Positions 1 through 8,122 of a DNA stretch of 64,000 bases are shown in pieces. This DNA comes from Longimicrobium sp. (GTDB lineage Bacteria > Gemmatimonadota > Gemmatimonadetes > Longimicrobiales > Longimicrobiaceae): positions 40,947 to 104,946 of the forward strand of contig DASVWD010000096.1 of NCBI GenBank assembly GCA_036389795.1, read 5' to 3'. The translations under genes were made by a program, and so were the position numbers. Position 1 is the first letter of the stretch. Every line of letters begins with the position of its first letter. The notes under the pieces are model-generated. The model made no database searches, was not told the DNA's origin, and worked only from the letters and a program-made list of their open reading frames with translations.

Positions 1-783
1 CGCCCGGGCGCCCGCTTCGGCCCGCGCGCCGTCCGCGAGGCGCTGGCCGCGTTCGGCACGTACGATGGGGAGCGGGAGATCGAGCCCGTGGCCGACCTGG
101 GCGACGTGGCGCTGCCGGCGATGAACGGCGCCACCGCGCACCGGCTCATGGAGAAAGCCGCCCGCGCGGTCTTCGCCGCCGGCGCCAGGCCGGTCTTCCT
201 GGGCGGCGACCACGGCTGCACCGGCTCGGTGATCCGCGGGCTGGCGGCCGCGCGGCCGGAGCTGAAGCTCGGCCTGGTCACCATCGACGCGCACCTGGAC
301 GTCCGCGAGTACGACGACGATGCCTCGCTCTCCAGCGGCACCCCCTTCCGCCGCGCGCTGGAGACGAGCGTGCTCGCTGGCGGCCGCGTGGCGATGATCG
401 GCCTGCGCCGCTTCGCCAACTCGCGCCACTACCTGGAGTGGGCCGAGGCGCAGGGCGTCAAGCTGATCCCCCTCGACGAGGTTGCCAAGCAGGGCGCGGT
501 GGCGAGCGCGAAGGCCGCCCTCTACGCCGCCGCCCGCGACGCCGACGCGCTCTACCTGAGCATCGACCTCGACGCCGTGGACGCCGCGTTCGCCCCGGGC
601 GTGAGCGCCTCCGGCATCGGCGGCCTCACCGCGCGCGAAGTGGTCGAGCTGGTGCAGACCATCGCCACCCACCCCAAGCTCGTCGCCGCCGACCTGATGG
701 AGCTCTCCCCGCCCCACGACCACGACGCGCGCACGGCGAAGCTCGCCGCGAGGCTGCTGCTGGAGCTGCTGGCGGCGCGCTAG
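1..783 (+). CDS. Ureohydrolase (agmatinase / formimidoylglutamase family), 5' end outside window
   Basis: Manganese-dependent C-N hydrolase of the arginase fold. The reading frame is open to the first base, where it encodes the family's N-terminal G-A-R-F-G-P-R stretch, so the true start lies upstream. Visible metal-binding motifs, in order, are GGDHG (near nt 205), DAHLD (near nt 285) and SIDLDAVD (near nt 555). The last is followed by A-F-A-P-G-V-S-A, which resembles formimidoylglutamases a little more than agmatinases, so the substrate (agmatine, formiminoglutamate or other guanidino compound) is unresolved. It ends in TAG and is followed by a hairpin repeat, with no linked polyamine or histidine-degradation gene in view. 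Confidence 0.85.
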   Translation, partial: RPGARFGPRAVREALAAFGTYDGEREIEPVADLGDVALPAMNGATAHRLMEKAARAVFAAGARPVFLGGDHGCTGSVIRGLAAARPELKLGLVTIDAHLDVREYDDDASLSSGTPFRRALETSVLAGGRVAMIGLRRFANSRHYLEWAEAQGVKLIPLDEVAKQGAVASAKAALYAAARDADALYLSIDLDAVDAAFAPGVSASGIGGLTAREVVELVQTIATHPKLVAADLMELSPPHDHDARTAKLAARLLLELLAAR

Positions 784-829
784 ATCCTCCCGAAACCCGT
801 CAGAACGGCGGCGGTGTCGTCCGGAGCAG

Positions 830-905
830 TTGGAGCCTCGCGGGGTTTGCGAGGCTTTCTGCGGTTGTTGCCGCGGCTTCAGCCGCCCCTGTTCGAAGCC
901 TTCCC
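830..905 (+). repeat. Intergenic hairpin repeat, GCCTCGC/GCGAGGC core
   Basis: The 208-base gap before the next gene holds a hairpin with arms GCCTCGC and GCGAGGC. A constant module (TTGCCGCGGCTTCAGCC) follows it. The same unit recurs, in either orientation, near 21710, 35305, 44350, 62900 and in part near 36410. It is read here as a dispersed repeat and not as the terminator of the preceding gene. Confidence 0.7.
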
Positions 906-991
906 GACCCCACCTCCCATCCCCTCGCACTTTCCCCCTCCCCGCCCTATCTTCCGCCCCCTGCTCCCCCTGATCCCGAACCGGAAGACCG

Positions 992-2167
992 ATGCTGCCC
1001 GACCATAGAAGCGACCTGCAGTCCGCCGGCTTCGGCACCCGCGCCATCCACGCGGGGCAGCGGCCCGACCCCACCACCGGCGCCATCATGACGCCGATCT
1101 ACCAGACCTCCACCTACGTGCAGGCCGAGCTGGGCAGGCCCCAGGGCGGCTACGAGTACGCCCGCACGCAGAACCCCACGCGCGAGGCGCTGGAGGGGAA
1201 CGTGGCGTCGCTGGAGGGGGGGAAGCACGGGCTGGCGTTCGCGTCGGGGCTGGCCGCCACCGACACCATGATCAAGCTGCTCTCGGCCGGCGACCACGTG
1301 GTGTGCGGCGAGAATGTCTACGGCGGCACCTACCGGCTCTTCGACCGGGTGATCTCGCGCCTGGGCATCGAGTTCACCTTCGTCGACAGCTCCAGCCTGG
1401 ACGAGATCCGCGCGGCGCTCCGCCCGACCACGAAGCTCGTCCATGTAGAGACGCCCACCAACCCGATGATGCGCCTCACCGACATCGCGGCGGCCGCCGA
1501 GATCGCGCACGCGGCTGGGGCGTGGCTCTCCGTCGACAACACCTTCGCGTCGCCGTACAACCAGCAGCCGCTGGGGCTCGGCGCCGACCTGGTGATGCAC
1601 TCCACCACCAAGTACCTGAACGGCCACTCCGACATGGTGGGCGGGCTGCTGATCACGTCGGATGACGAGCTGCACGAGCGGCTGCGCTTCCTGCAGAACG
1701 CCGCCGGCGCCGTCCCGGGGCCGTTCGACTGCTGGCTGGCGCTGCGCGGCACCAAGACGCTGCACGTGCGCATGGCCATGCACAACGCCAACGGCGCGCT
1801 CATCGCCGCGTGGCTCTCCGAGCACCCGAAGATCCAGCGCGTCTACTACCCCGGCCTCCACTCGCACCCGCAGCACGAGCTGGCCGCGCGGCAGATGAAG
1901 GGCTTCACGGGGATGATCACCATCGAGACCGGCTCGCTGGAGAACGCGAAGAAGGTGGTGAACGCCACGCGCATCTTCTCGCTGGCCGAGTCGCTGGGCG
2001 GGGTGGAGAGCCTGATCGGCCACCCGGTGATGATGACGCACGCCTCCGTCCCCGTCGACCGCCGCCAGGCGATGGGCCTCTCCGACGGCATCGTGCGCCT
2101 CTCCTGCGGCATCGAGGACGCCGACGACCTCATCGCCGACCTGGAGCAGGCGCTGGCGCAGGTTTGA
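992..2167 (+). CDS. PLP-dependent cystathionine gamma-synthase / gamma-lyase
   Basis: Cytosolic trans-sulfuration enzyme of the Cys/Met-metabolism PLP family, 391 residues, the usual length. The cofactor lysine is K207 in STTKYLNGHSD. Other family signatures are YEYARTQNPT near residue 54 and DNTFASPYNQQP near residue 180. The C-terminal SLGGVESLIGHP and IRLSCGIED-like stretch are also typical. The ATG start is preceded by GGAAG. Synthase (methionine synthesis) and lyase (cysteine synthesis) cannot be told apart by eye, and there is no neighbouring met or cys gene to decide. A lipoprotein gene begins 6 bases after its stop and may be cotranscribed. Confidence 0.9.
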   Translation: MLPDHRSDLQSAGFGTRAIHAGQRPDPTTGAIMTPIYQTSTYVQAELGRPQGGYEYARTQNPTREALEGNVASLEGGKHGLAFASGLAATDTMIKLLSAGDHVVCGENVYGGTYRLFDRVISRLGIEFTFVDSSSLDEIRAALRPTTKLVHVETPTNPMMRLTDIAAAAEIAHAAGAWLSVDNTFASPYNQQPLGLGADLVMHSTTKYLNGHSDMVGGLLITSDDELHERLRFLQNAAGAVPGPFDCWLALRGTKTLHVRMAMHNANGALIAAWLSEHPKIQRVYYPGLHSHPQHELAARQMKGFTGMITIETGSLENAKKVVNATRIFSLAESLGGVESLIGHPVMMTHASVPVDRRQAMGLSDGIVRLSCGIEDADDLIADLEQALAQV

Positions 2168-2172
2168 GACGC

Positions 2173-2685
2173 ATGGGCGGCCCGCCGCTCGGGCGCCTCG
2201 CCTGCCTCCTGCTCCTCCCGGCGCTCGCCTGCTCGCGGGAAGCGCCGAGACCCGCCGATCCGGCCGGACGCGAGCAGGCGCGGCTCCGCGACTCGCGATG
2301 CGAGGAGGTGGACGCGCAGGACCGGTGCACCCTGTACGGCGTCTCGCTCATCGAGCTGATCGCGCGCCCCGAGGAGTTCGACGGCAGGCGGGTGCGGGTG
2401 ATCGGCTTCGTGAGGCTCGAGTTCGAAGGCAACGGCATCTACGTCTCCCGCGAGGACTGGGAGCACTCGATCTCTCGCAACGGATTGTGGATTGAGCCGC
2501 CGGAGAACGTGCTGCGACAGGACTTCCAGCCGCGGTACATGCTGGTGGAGGGCCGGTTCGACGCGGCGAACCACGGGCACCTGGGGATGTGGAGCGGCGC
2601 CATCGTGGAGGTCACCCGCTTCGAGCCGTGGGCGCGCTTCCCGCCGAAGCCCGCCGCCACGAACGAACCGGCCGGCTCACGCTGA
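2173..2685 (+). CDS. Small lipoprotein with an OB-fold-like domain
   Basis: 170-residue predicted lipoprotein. The N-terminus is a signal peptide ending in the lipobox L-A-C (PALAC), so the protein is probably anchored in a membrane and faces the periplasm. The mature part contains VSLIELIARPEEFDG followed by RVRVIGFVRLEFEG. I recognise this pattern from widespread small proteins of unknown function that look like beta-barrel (OB-type) modules. The ATG at 2173 was chosen because it opens the signal peptide directly; the frame is open much further upstream but overlaps the preceding gene. It lies 43 bases upstream of a decayed copy of the purD start, so it was probably once next to purD. Confidence 0.7.
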   Translation: MGGPPLGRLACLLLLPALACSREAPRPADPAGREQARLRDSRCEEVDAQDRCTLYGVSLIELIARPEEFDGRRVRVIGFVRLEFEGNGIYVSREDWEHSISRNGLWIEPPENVLRQDFQPRYMLVEGRFDAANHGHLGMWSGAIVEVTRFEPWARFPPKPAATNEPAGSR

Positions 2686-2728
2686 CGGCGCTCCCCGACG
2701 ACCTCGAACGACCTCTGATCGTGAAGCG

Positions 2729-2795
2729 GTGAAGATCCTCATCGTAGGCAACGGCGGGTCGCGCTCCTGTGGAAGCTCCGGCGCGACGCCGGGAG
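2729..2795 (+). pseudogene. Decayed copy of the 5' end of purD
   Basis: Starting with GTGAAGATCCTCATCGTAGG, about 65 bases match the first codons of the intact purD at 4058 (V-K-I-L-I-V-G-N-G-G). About ten bases are then missing (the R-E-H-A codons), which destroys the frame. The match resumes through the codons for leucine, tryptophan and lysine up to the G-C-G-A-C-G-C-C-G block. Upstream, C-G-A-A-C-G-A-C is also shared by both copies. The fragment and the intact gene bracket the two-gene islet 2890-3767. The simplest reading is that the islet entered at the start of purD. Confidence 0.8.
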
Positions 2796-2820
2796 ACGTA
2801 AACCTGGGACCAGCAAACAT

Positions 2821-2850
2821 GGCCCCGTGGCTCCCCTGAGCCACGGGGCC
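2821..2850. terminator. Strong stem-loop terminator
   Basis: Perfect 12-base inverted repeat GGCCCCGTGGCT / AGCCACGGGGCC with a 6-base loop. Read on the minus strand it is followed by ATGTTT, so it most likely ends the two minus-strand islet genes. Read on the plus strand it is followed by TTCCCT and may work in both directions. Confidence 0.7.
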
Positions 2851-2889
2851 TTCCCTCCGTCGGGGACGCCGTGCTGATGAACAGGCGCG

Positions 2890-3276
2890 TCAGGCGACCT
2901 TGCGAGAGTATCCGCCGTAGTCCCTCCGCATCTCTTCGAGCGTCGCCTCCGCGCGCCTGATCTGTTCCGGGGTGGCGGGCTCGGTCCGCTCGTTCACGAT
3001 CTCGTTCATCCTGACGATGTACTTCCCCGCCTCCTCGTCCGAGAGCTCCGCGAGGGGCTTCGCTTCCGCCCGCTGGATCTCACCCAGCAGGCCGGTCACC
3101 ACCTCTTCGACCGAAGCCGTCTCCAGGTCGATCGCCTTCGGGTTGGCGGCCGCCTCGGCGATCTCTTCAGCCTCGCCCGTCAGGGGAAAGCGGGCCCGGA
3201 CGTACAGGCGGAGGCCGACCTGGTAGACCACCTCCACGAGGATCGATCTGGGCACGGAGTAGAGAGTCTCCAGCAT
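2890..3276 (-). CDS. Hypothetical protein, islet gene 2
   Basis: 128 residues, family not recognised. The first third is mixed alpha/beta (LETLYSVPRSILVEVVYQVG). The remainder is rich in Glu, Ala and Arg and looks helical, possibly a coiled coil, and it ends in a short Gly-Tyr-Ser-Arg-Lys tail. No signal peptide or membrane segment is visible. It follows the 162-residue gene on the same strand with only 2 bases between, so the two form an operon and may act as partners. Both lie between a decayed purD start and the intact purD, which suggests they arrived together by transfer. Confidence 0.65.
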   Translation of the reverse strand: MLETLYSVPRSILVEVVYQVGLRLYVRARFPLTGEAEEIAEAAANPKAIDLETASVEEVVTGLLGEIQRAEAKPLAELSDEEAGKYIVRMNEIVNERTEPATPEQIRRAEATLEEMRRDYGGYSRKVA

Positions 3277-3278
3277 CG

Positions 3279-3767
3279 TCAGCTCCTCAGCTCGATCATG
3301 TCGAAACAGTCGCGCGGCAGCGCCTCGATCCGGTATTCGATCGAAAACGGATGCGCACGCTCTCGCACCGGCACCTCCATGGCGATCTCTCGCACCTTCT
3401 GGAACGGGATGATGAACAGCACGGGCCTGGAATCAGCGATGCCCGATTTCTCGATCATCTCGTAGATCTCCTCTTCCACCGCTTCGGTGATGATCCCGCG
3501 CTCGCGCTTCTCTTCCGCGCCACGCTTGATCCCCGCCCGGTTCCGCTCGGTTATCGTGCTGTGCTGCTCGCCACGCCGTGACTCCTCCAGCAGAATCCGA
3601 TAGATCTCCGCCGGGCTCGCCGTGGGCGGGATGTTCACGTGCGCCGCGGCCCGCACTCCGTCGTAGACCGGACTGCACCACGCATAGTGGATGCCCCCGT
3701 AAAACCGCTCCGCGACCGCGTACGCAATCCAGGTGTTCGTCGAGTACAGCAGGAGCGGAGCCGTCAT
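3279..3767 (-). CDS. Hypothetical protein, islet gene 1
   Basis: 162-residue cytosolic protein of no family I can name. It opens with LLLYSTNTWIAYAVAERFYGG, then IHYAWCSPVYDG, and has a central very polar helix rich in Arg and Glu (about residues 75-110). A hydrophobic strand follows (RPVLFIIPF, near residue 118), and it ends with an IEALPRDCFDMIEL-like acidic segment. The ATG at 3767 gives a clean N-terminus. It is the first gene of the two-gene islet next to purD. Base composition is less GC-rich than purD, consistent with a foreign origin. A role in defence or conflict is possible from the context, but nothing in the sequence shows it. Confidence 0.65.
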   Translation of the reverse strand: MTAPLLLYSTNTWIAYAVAERFYGGIHYAWCSPVYDGVRAAAHVNIPPTASPAEIYRILLEESRRGEQHSTITERNRAGIKRGAEEKRERGIITEAVEEEIYEMIEKSGIADSRPVLFIIPFQKVREIAMEVPVRERAHPFSIEYRIEALPRDCFDMIELRS

Positions 3768-4057
3768 GTGGAATGGACAAGGGGAGGGGTGGACATTTCA
3801 GACACAACAGGAACCGCAACTGATTTCGTGAGAAACTGGACGATCACTCGAGACTGCGCAAGAGGCAAGTCCCCGACCGCGCGAAAGCCGCCACCGGAGA
3901 CACGCCCACTTCGCATGTGACAGGCCCAGACGGCTCGAAGACGCCGCATCCGGATTGGGTGGTCGAGTCCTCCTGGGTGCACCCTTGCGCCAGCCCACCC
4001 GAGCGAGGAAGTTCCCGCCGGACGGTCAATCCCCCGAACGACGGCCACGGCTGGCAA

Positions 4058-5362
4058 GTGAAGATCCTGATCGTTGGCAACGGCGGGCGCGAGCACGCGC
4101 TCCTGTGGAAGCTCCGGCGCGACGCGCCGGAGGCGGAGTTCTTCGTCACGAAGGCGAACGGGGGGATGCGGGGCGCCACCTCCGTCCCCCTCGCCCCGGA
4201 CGAGATCCAGGCGCTCGCCGGCTGGGTCGACCAGAACGACATCGATCTCACCGTCGTCGGCCCCGAAGTTCCGCTGGCGGAGGGGATCGTCGACCACTTC
4301 TCCGCGCACGGGCTCTGCGCCTTCGGGCCCACCCGCGCCGCCGCCGAGATCGAGAGCTCCAAGGCGTTCGCCAAGGGGCTCATGCAGCGCCACGGCATCC
4401 CCACCGCCGCCTTCGGGGCCTTCTCCGAGCTGCCCGCCGCCGAGGCGTACGTCCTTGGCGCCGCCGGCCCGGTGGTGGTGAAGGCGTCGGGGCTGGCCGC
4501 CGGCAAGGGCGTCGTCGTCGCCGACTCCACGGAGGAGGCGCTCGCGGCCGTGCGCGAGATGCTGGCCGGCACCGCGTTCGGCGGCGCCGGGCGCGAGGTG
4601 GTGGTCGAGGAGCGGATGACGGGCGAGGAGCTCTCCGTCTTCGCGCTCACCGACGGGAAGCACGTGGTGCCGATGCTCGCGGCCCAGGACCACAAGCGCG
4701 TCGGCGAGGGCGAGACCGGGCCCAACACCGGCGGGATGGGCGCCTACGCCCCCGTCTCCATCGCCACCCCCGAGCTGATGGCGCGCGTGCAGGGCGAGAT
4801 CCTGGAGCCCACCGTCGCCGCGCTGGCGAAGGAGCACCGCCCCTTCCGCGGCCTCCTCTACGCCGGGCTCATGCTCACCGGGACGGGCCCGCGCGTGGTG
4901 GAGTTCAACTGCCGCTTCGGCGACCCCGAGACGCAGGTGGTGCTCCCCCTGCTGCGCTCCTCGCTCCTGGAGCCGCTCGACGCGATCGCCCGCGGCGGGA
5001 GCATCGAGGGGCTCACGCTCGACTGGGAGGGCGGCGCGGCCGCCACCACCGTCCTGGCCTCCGCCGGCTACCCCGGCGGCTACGAGAGCGGCCACCCGGT
5101 CCGCATCCCCCCCGACCTGGAGTCGCAGGGCGACGTGATCGTCTTCCACGCCGGCACCACCGAGGGCACCCGCGAGGGCGAGGGCGGCCGGCTGGTGACC
5201 TCCGGCGGCCGCGTGCTCGCCGTCACCGCCCTGGCGCCCACCGTCGCCGAAGCGGCCGAGAAGAGCCGCCGCGCCGCCGGGCGCATCGAGTTCGCGGGGC
5301 GCCATTTCCGCCGCGACATCGGCTGGCGCGAGCTCGAGCGCGCGGAGGCCGCGCGTGCCTGA
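4058..5362 (+). CDS. purD: Phosphoribosylamine-glycine ligase
   Basis: ATP-grasp enzyme of purine synthesis that joins phosphoribosylamine and glycine to give GAR. At 434 residues it has the normal length. It starts at GTG 4058 (V-K-I-L-I-V-G-N-G-G-R-E-H-A), the family's conserved N-terminus; the frame also opens at ATG 3917 but the added residues match nothing. The ATP-grasp region includes VVKASGLAAGKGV, QDHKRVGEGETGPNTGGMG and the metal-binding VVEFNCRFGDPETQ. The last 8 bases overlap mutM. Its own first codons are duplicated 1.3 kb upstream (2729-2795), with the islet between. Whatever promoter it now uses must lie in the islet-derived 290 bases upstream. Confidence 0.95.
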   Translation: MKILIVGNGGREHALLWKLRRDAPEAEFFVTKANGGMRGATSVPLAPDEIQALAGWVDQNDIDLTVVGPEVPLAEGIVDHFSAHGLCAFGPTRAAAEIESSKAFAKGLMQRHGIPTAAFGAFSELPAAEAYVLGAAGPVVVKASGLAAGKGVVVADSTEEALAAVREMLAGTAFGGAGREVVVEERMTGEELSVFALTDGKHVVPMLAAQDHKRVGEGETGPNTGGMGAYAPVSIATPELMARVQGEILEPTVAALAKEHRPFRGLLYAGLMLTGTGPRVVEFNCRFGDPETQVVLPLLRSSLLEPLDAIARGGSIEGLTLDWEGGAAATTVLASAGYPGGYESGHPVRIPPDLESQGDVIVFHAGTTEGTREGEGGRLVTSGGRVLAVTALAPTVAEAAEKSRRAAGRIEFAGRHFRRDIGWRELERAEAARA

Positions 5363-6170
5363 GCTCCCCGAGGTCGAGACCATCGTCCGCGGCCTGGCGA
5401 AGGCGCTCCCGGGCGCCAGGATCCGCCGCGTCGAGGTGCTGCGCCCCGACCTGGTCGAGGGCGAGTCTCCCGAGCAGTTCGCGAAGGCGCTGGAGGGGAA
5501 GCGGATCCGGAGCGTCGCCCGGCGCGCCAAGAACACCGTGATCGACGTGGGCGACGGCTACCTGCTGGTGAACCTGGGGATGACCGGCCGCCTCCTCGTC
5601 ACCCGCGCGGACGACGAGGCGCCCCCGCACCTGGGCGTGCGGATCGAGCTGGACAGAAAGCGCGAGCTGCGCTACCACGACGTGCGCCGCTTCGGCCGGC
5701 TCTGGCGGATGACGGAAGCGGAGTGGCGCGCCTGGGAGGCCGCCCTCGGCGTCGAGCCGCTCTCGGACCAGTTCACCGCCCAGTGGCTGTGCGAGGCCGC
5801 CGGCCGCTCGCGCGTGGCGATCAAGACCTGGCTGATGGACCAGGCCCGCGTGGTGGGCGTCGGCAACATCTACGCGAGCGAGGCGCTCTTCCGCGCGAAG
5901 GTCGACCCGCGTCGCCCGGCGAACACGCTCGCTCCGGACGAGTGCGCACGCATCCGGGGCGCCGTGCGCGACGTACTTACGGAGTCGATCGAGTTCCGCG
6001 GCACCACCCTGCTGGACTACCGCGACTCGAGCGGCGAGCCGGGCGGCTTCGTGGCGCGGCTGCGCGTCTACGACCGCGAGGGCGAGCCGTGCACGCAGTG
6101 CGGACGGCCCGTCGGCCGCATCGTGCAGGGCGGCCGCTCCACCTTCTTCTGCGAAGGCTGCCAGCACTGA
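5355..6170 (+). CDS. mutM: Formamidopyrimidine-DNA glycosylase (Fpg/MutM)
   Basis: Base-excision repair glycosylase/AP lyase that removes 8-oxoguanine and ring-opened purines. It is 271 residues, as usual for the family. It begins M-P-E-L-P-E-V-E-T, so after Met removal Pro is the catalytic nucleophile and the Glu residues of PELPEVE follow. Y-H-D-V-R-R-F-G and VGNIYASEALF are typical inner motifs. The C-terminal zinc finger is intact (CTQC ... CEGC). GTG at 5355 is the only start that yields this N-terminus, and it overlaps purD by 8 bases. A second, less similar Fpg-type gene lies at 35391-36275. Confidence 0.95.
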   Translation: MPELPEVETIVRGLAKALPGARIRRVEVLRPDLVEGESPEQFAKALEGKRIRSVARRAKNTVIDVGDGYLLVNLGMTGRLLVTRADDEAPPHLGVRIELDRKRELRYHDVRRFGRLWRMTEAEWRAWEAALGVEPLSDQFTAQWLCEAAGRSRVAIKTWLMDQARVVGVGNIYASEALFRAKVDPRRPANTLAPDECARIRGAVRDVLTESIEFRGTTLLDYRDSSGEPGGFVARLRVYDREGEPCTQCGRPVGRIVQGGRSTFFCEGCQH

Positions 6171-6299
6171 GGCGGCCATCTCCGGCTTGCATTTCGTCTA
6201 AAATCTGGCGCTTTCGCGAACACGCGTTATCTTGAGCCTCCGAGGTCATGGTTTCCGGAACGTTCTAACTCCCCCGCCACGCTCCTTCCCAGCCGAACC

Positions 6300-7592
6300 A
6301 TGAGACAACGCAAGTTCAAGGCGCCACCCCGCAAGACGCAACGGAGGTGGCGGGTGCCCCCCGCGCTCACGCACGGCGACGACGTGTTCGAGGGCCTGGG
6401 CGTGCTCGACGAGATCCCGGGCGAGCAGGGGCTGGTCCTCTGGCAGACGCTGCGCGACGCCCTCCTCTGGGGGCAGGCCGCGCCGGACGCCCGGGGCGCT
6501 CTCTTCGCGCCGGGCGCGGAGCGGGCGCGGCTGGCCGCCCTGCTGGCCGCCGGGATCCCGCCCGAGGTGGAGGAGCCGCTCAAGGCGGTGGCCCACATGG
6601 TGGGCAGCCCCGACGCGGCGCGCGAGGAGAACGTGGCGCTCGCCTGCCGCCAGGTGGCCGCGTGGGCCGACGAGCGCGCGATGCTGGCCACGGCGCTGGC
6701 CTTCGCGCAGGCCGCGGCGATCGTGACCCCGGCCGACCCCGCGGCGGCGTTCGCCGTGGGCCGCCTGGCCCGCCGCCGCGCCGAGCACGCGCGCGCCGAG
6801 AGCTGGTACCGGCGCACCATCGCGCTGGCCCGCCAGGTGGGCGACTGGCCCACCTACGCCCGCGCCTTCCTGGGGCTGGGCACCCTGTACATGGAGCGCG
6901 GCAACTACCCGGCGGCCAGGCGCTTCCACGAGCGCGCGCTCAAGGTGGCCAGCCGCAACACGCTGCACCACCTGGAGGGGAGCGCGCAGCACAACCTGTT
7001 CAGCATCGCCGTCGAGACGGGGAAGACGTCGGAAGCCCACGAGCGGGCGCGCGCCGCCCTGGAGGCGTACGGCCCCACCGACCCGCACCTGCCGCGCCTG
7101 GCACAAGACGTCGCCGATCTCTGGAACACGCTGGGCCGGTTCGACCGCGCCCTGCCGGTGCTGGAGCGCCTCGTCTCCATCTTCCAGACCCCCGCCGAGC
7201 GCCTGGCGGTCGTCGGAGGCCTCGCCCGGGCGGCGGGCGGGCTGGGGCGCAGGGACCGCTTCCAGCAGGCGTGGGACGACGTCTGGGACCTCCACCAGGG
7301 CGGTGCGGCGGAGGAGATGGCGTCTGGCGCGTTCCTGGACCTGGCGCACGGGGCCGCCAGCCTCGGCCTGTGGGACCGGGCGGAGCGCGCGGCGCAGACC
7401 GCGCTGGACCTCGCCACCCGGCGCAACCAGGGGAAGGTGCGGCTCACGGCCGAGGCGGTGCTCGACTCCGCCCGCCACCACCGCCTCGCCGAGAGCCGGA
7501 CGGCCGCGGCGTCGGCCGCGGAGGACGCCGCCGCCGAGTCGCTGCCGGGCGAGTTCGTCCGCTCGCTTCAGGTGTTCGAGGGCGTGGGCTGA
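6300..7592 (+). CDS. TPR-repeat protein
   Basis: 430-residue soluble protein built largely of tetratricopeptide-like helical pairs from about residue 140 to 400. Recognisable units include AESWYRRTIALARQVGD, ARAFLGLGTLYMERGNY and AARRFHERALKVAS. The N-terminus is strongly basic and rich in Arg/Lys and Pro (residues 1-20) and may bind nucleic acid or be disordered. There is no signal peptide. Proteins of this layout usually scaffold protein-protein contacts. No enzymatic domain is seen and the partner is unknown. It stands alone, 129 bases after mutM, and faces a convergent small lipoprotein gene. Confidence 0.75.
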   Translation: MRQRKFKAPPRKTQRRWRVPPALTHGDDVFEGLGVLDEIPGEQGLVLWQTLRDALLWGQAAPDARGALFAPGAERARLAALLAAGIPPEVEEPLKAVAHMVGSPDAAREENVALACRQVAAWADERAMLATALAFAQAAAIVTPADPAAAFAVGRLARRRAEHARAESWYRRTIALARQVGDWPTYARAFLGLGTLYMERGNYPAARRFHERALKVASRNTLHHLEGSAQHNLFSIAVETGKTSEAHERARAALEAYGPTDPHLPRLAQDVADLWNTLGRFDRALPVLERLVSIFQTPAERLAVVGGLARAAGGLGRRDRFQQAWDDVWDLHQGGAAEEMASGAFLDLAHGAASLGLWDRAERAAQTALDLATRRNQGKVRLTAEAVLDSARHHRLAESRTAAASAAEDAAAESLPGEFVRSLQVFEGVG

Positions 7593-7616
7593 CGCCACGC
7601 CCTCGTTCCCCGACGG

Positions 7617-7751
7617 TCAGCCGTCGCCCGCGCCCATCTGCTGTTCGTGGCGCGCTGTGGGCTGGTCGGGGCCGGTGATGGAGCTGGAGCCACACGCAGC
7701 GACGGCGGTGCCGAGGGCCAGGACGGCCAGGATCACGCGGAGCAGTCTCAT
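7617..7751 (-). CDS. Very small lipoprotein (44 residues)
   Basis: A short gene below common length cut-offs. ATG at 7751 opens a textbook lipoprotein signal peptide (MRLLRVILAVLALG, then T-A-V-A-A-C with Cys20 as the lipid-modified residue). It is followed by G-S-S-S-I-T-G-P-D-Q-P-T, a flexible tether, and it stops after only 24 mature residues. GAGG lies 5 bases upstream of the ATG. Such tiny tethered peptides may be signalling, toxin-like or simply surface-exposed; function unknown. It converges with the TPR gene, their ends being 24 bases apart. Confidence 0.65.
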   Translation of the reverse strand: MRLLRVILAVLALGTAVAACGSSSITGPDQPTARHEQQMGAGDG

Positions 7752-8122
7752 CGGGGCCTCGCAGGTTGGGAGAGTGGTGAAAGCCATTGCTCCAACTTGC
7801 GCGGCCCCGCCTCTTTCAACGAACGCGCTGCCCGACTCTAAACGTCCTTTTTGCGACCTAACAGATTTAACGAGTTTAATTCATCTCCTCCACATTCGTT
7901 GGCAAACAGGGCGGCATTACTGGACATTTCCTGCATCAGGCATTTGAGGCGCGATTCAGGATGCACCCCAGGTATCACCTTTTGCAGACTTTTTGTATCT
8001 GAGACGTGCTGCATAACCCGGACCAGCGGACGGGGCGCCGCAGAACTCCCTTTCGCGACGGCCGGGCCCGCGCTACTTTGCCCTCCTGTTCGGTTTTTCT
8101 TCATTCCGCGCCTGTCCCCAAC
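7752..8122. other. AT-richer intergenic stretch, 371 bases
   Basis: Upstream region of both the small lipoprotein (minus) and the UvrC-like gene (plus). From about 7830 to 8010 it is much less GC-rich than its surroundings, which suits divergent promoters or a small transferred piece. A minus-strand frame 7838-8014 (58 codons) reads as protein-like (M-Q-H-V-S-D-T-K-S-L at its start) but has no ribosome-binding site, so it is not called as a gene. Confidence 0.5.

Noticed and set aside
784..991. Possible SAM or cobalamin riboswitch before the trans-sulfuration gene
   Set aside because: The region is explained by a dispersed hairpin repeat and a Pro-rich shadow frame; no aptamer core seen.
3764..5536. 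Very long minus-strand open frame opposite purD and mutM
   Set aside because: Composition is Arg/Ala/Gly/His-rich as expected for a shadow frame in high-GC DNA; purD and mutM on the other strand carry complete family motifs.
7838..8014. 58-codon minus-strand frame in the AT-rich patch
   Set aside because: Looks protein-like in places but has no ribosome-binding site and no recognisable family; AT-rich DNA easily gives such frames by chance.
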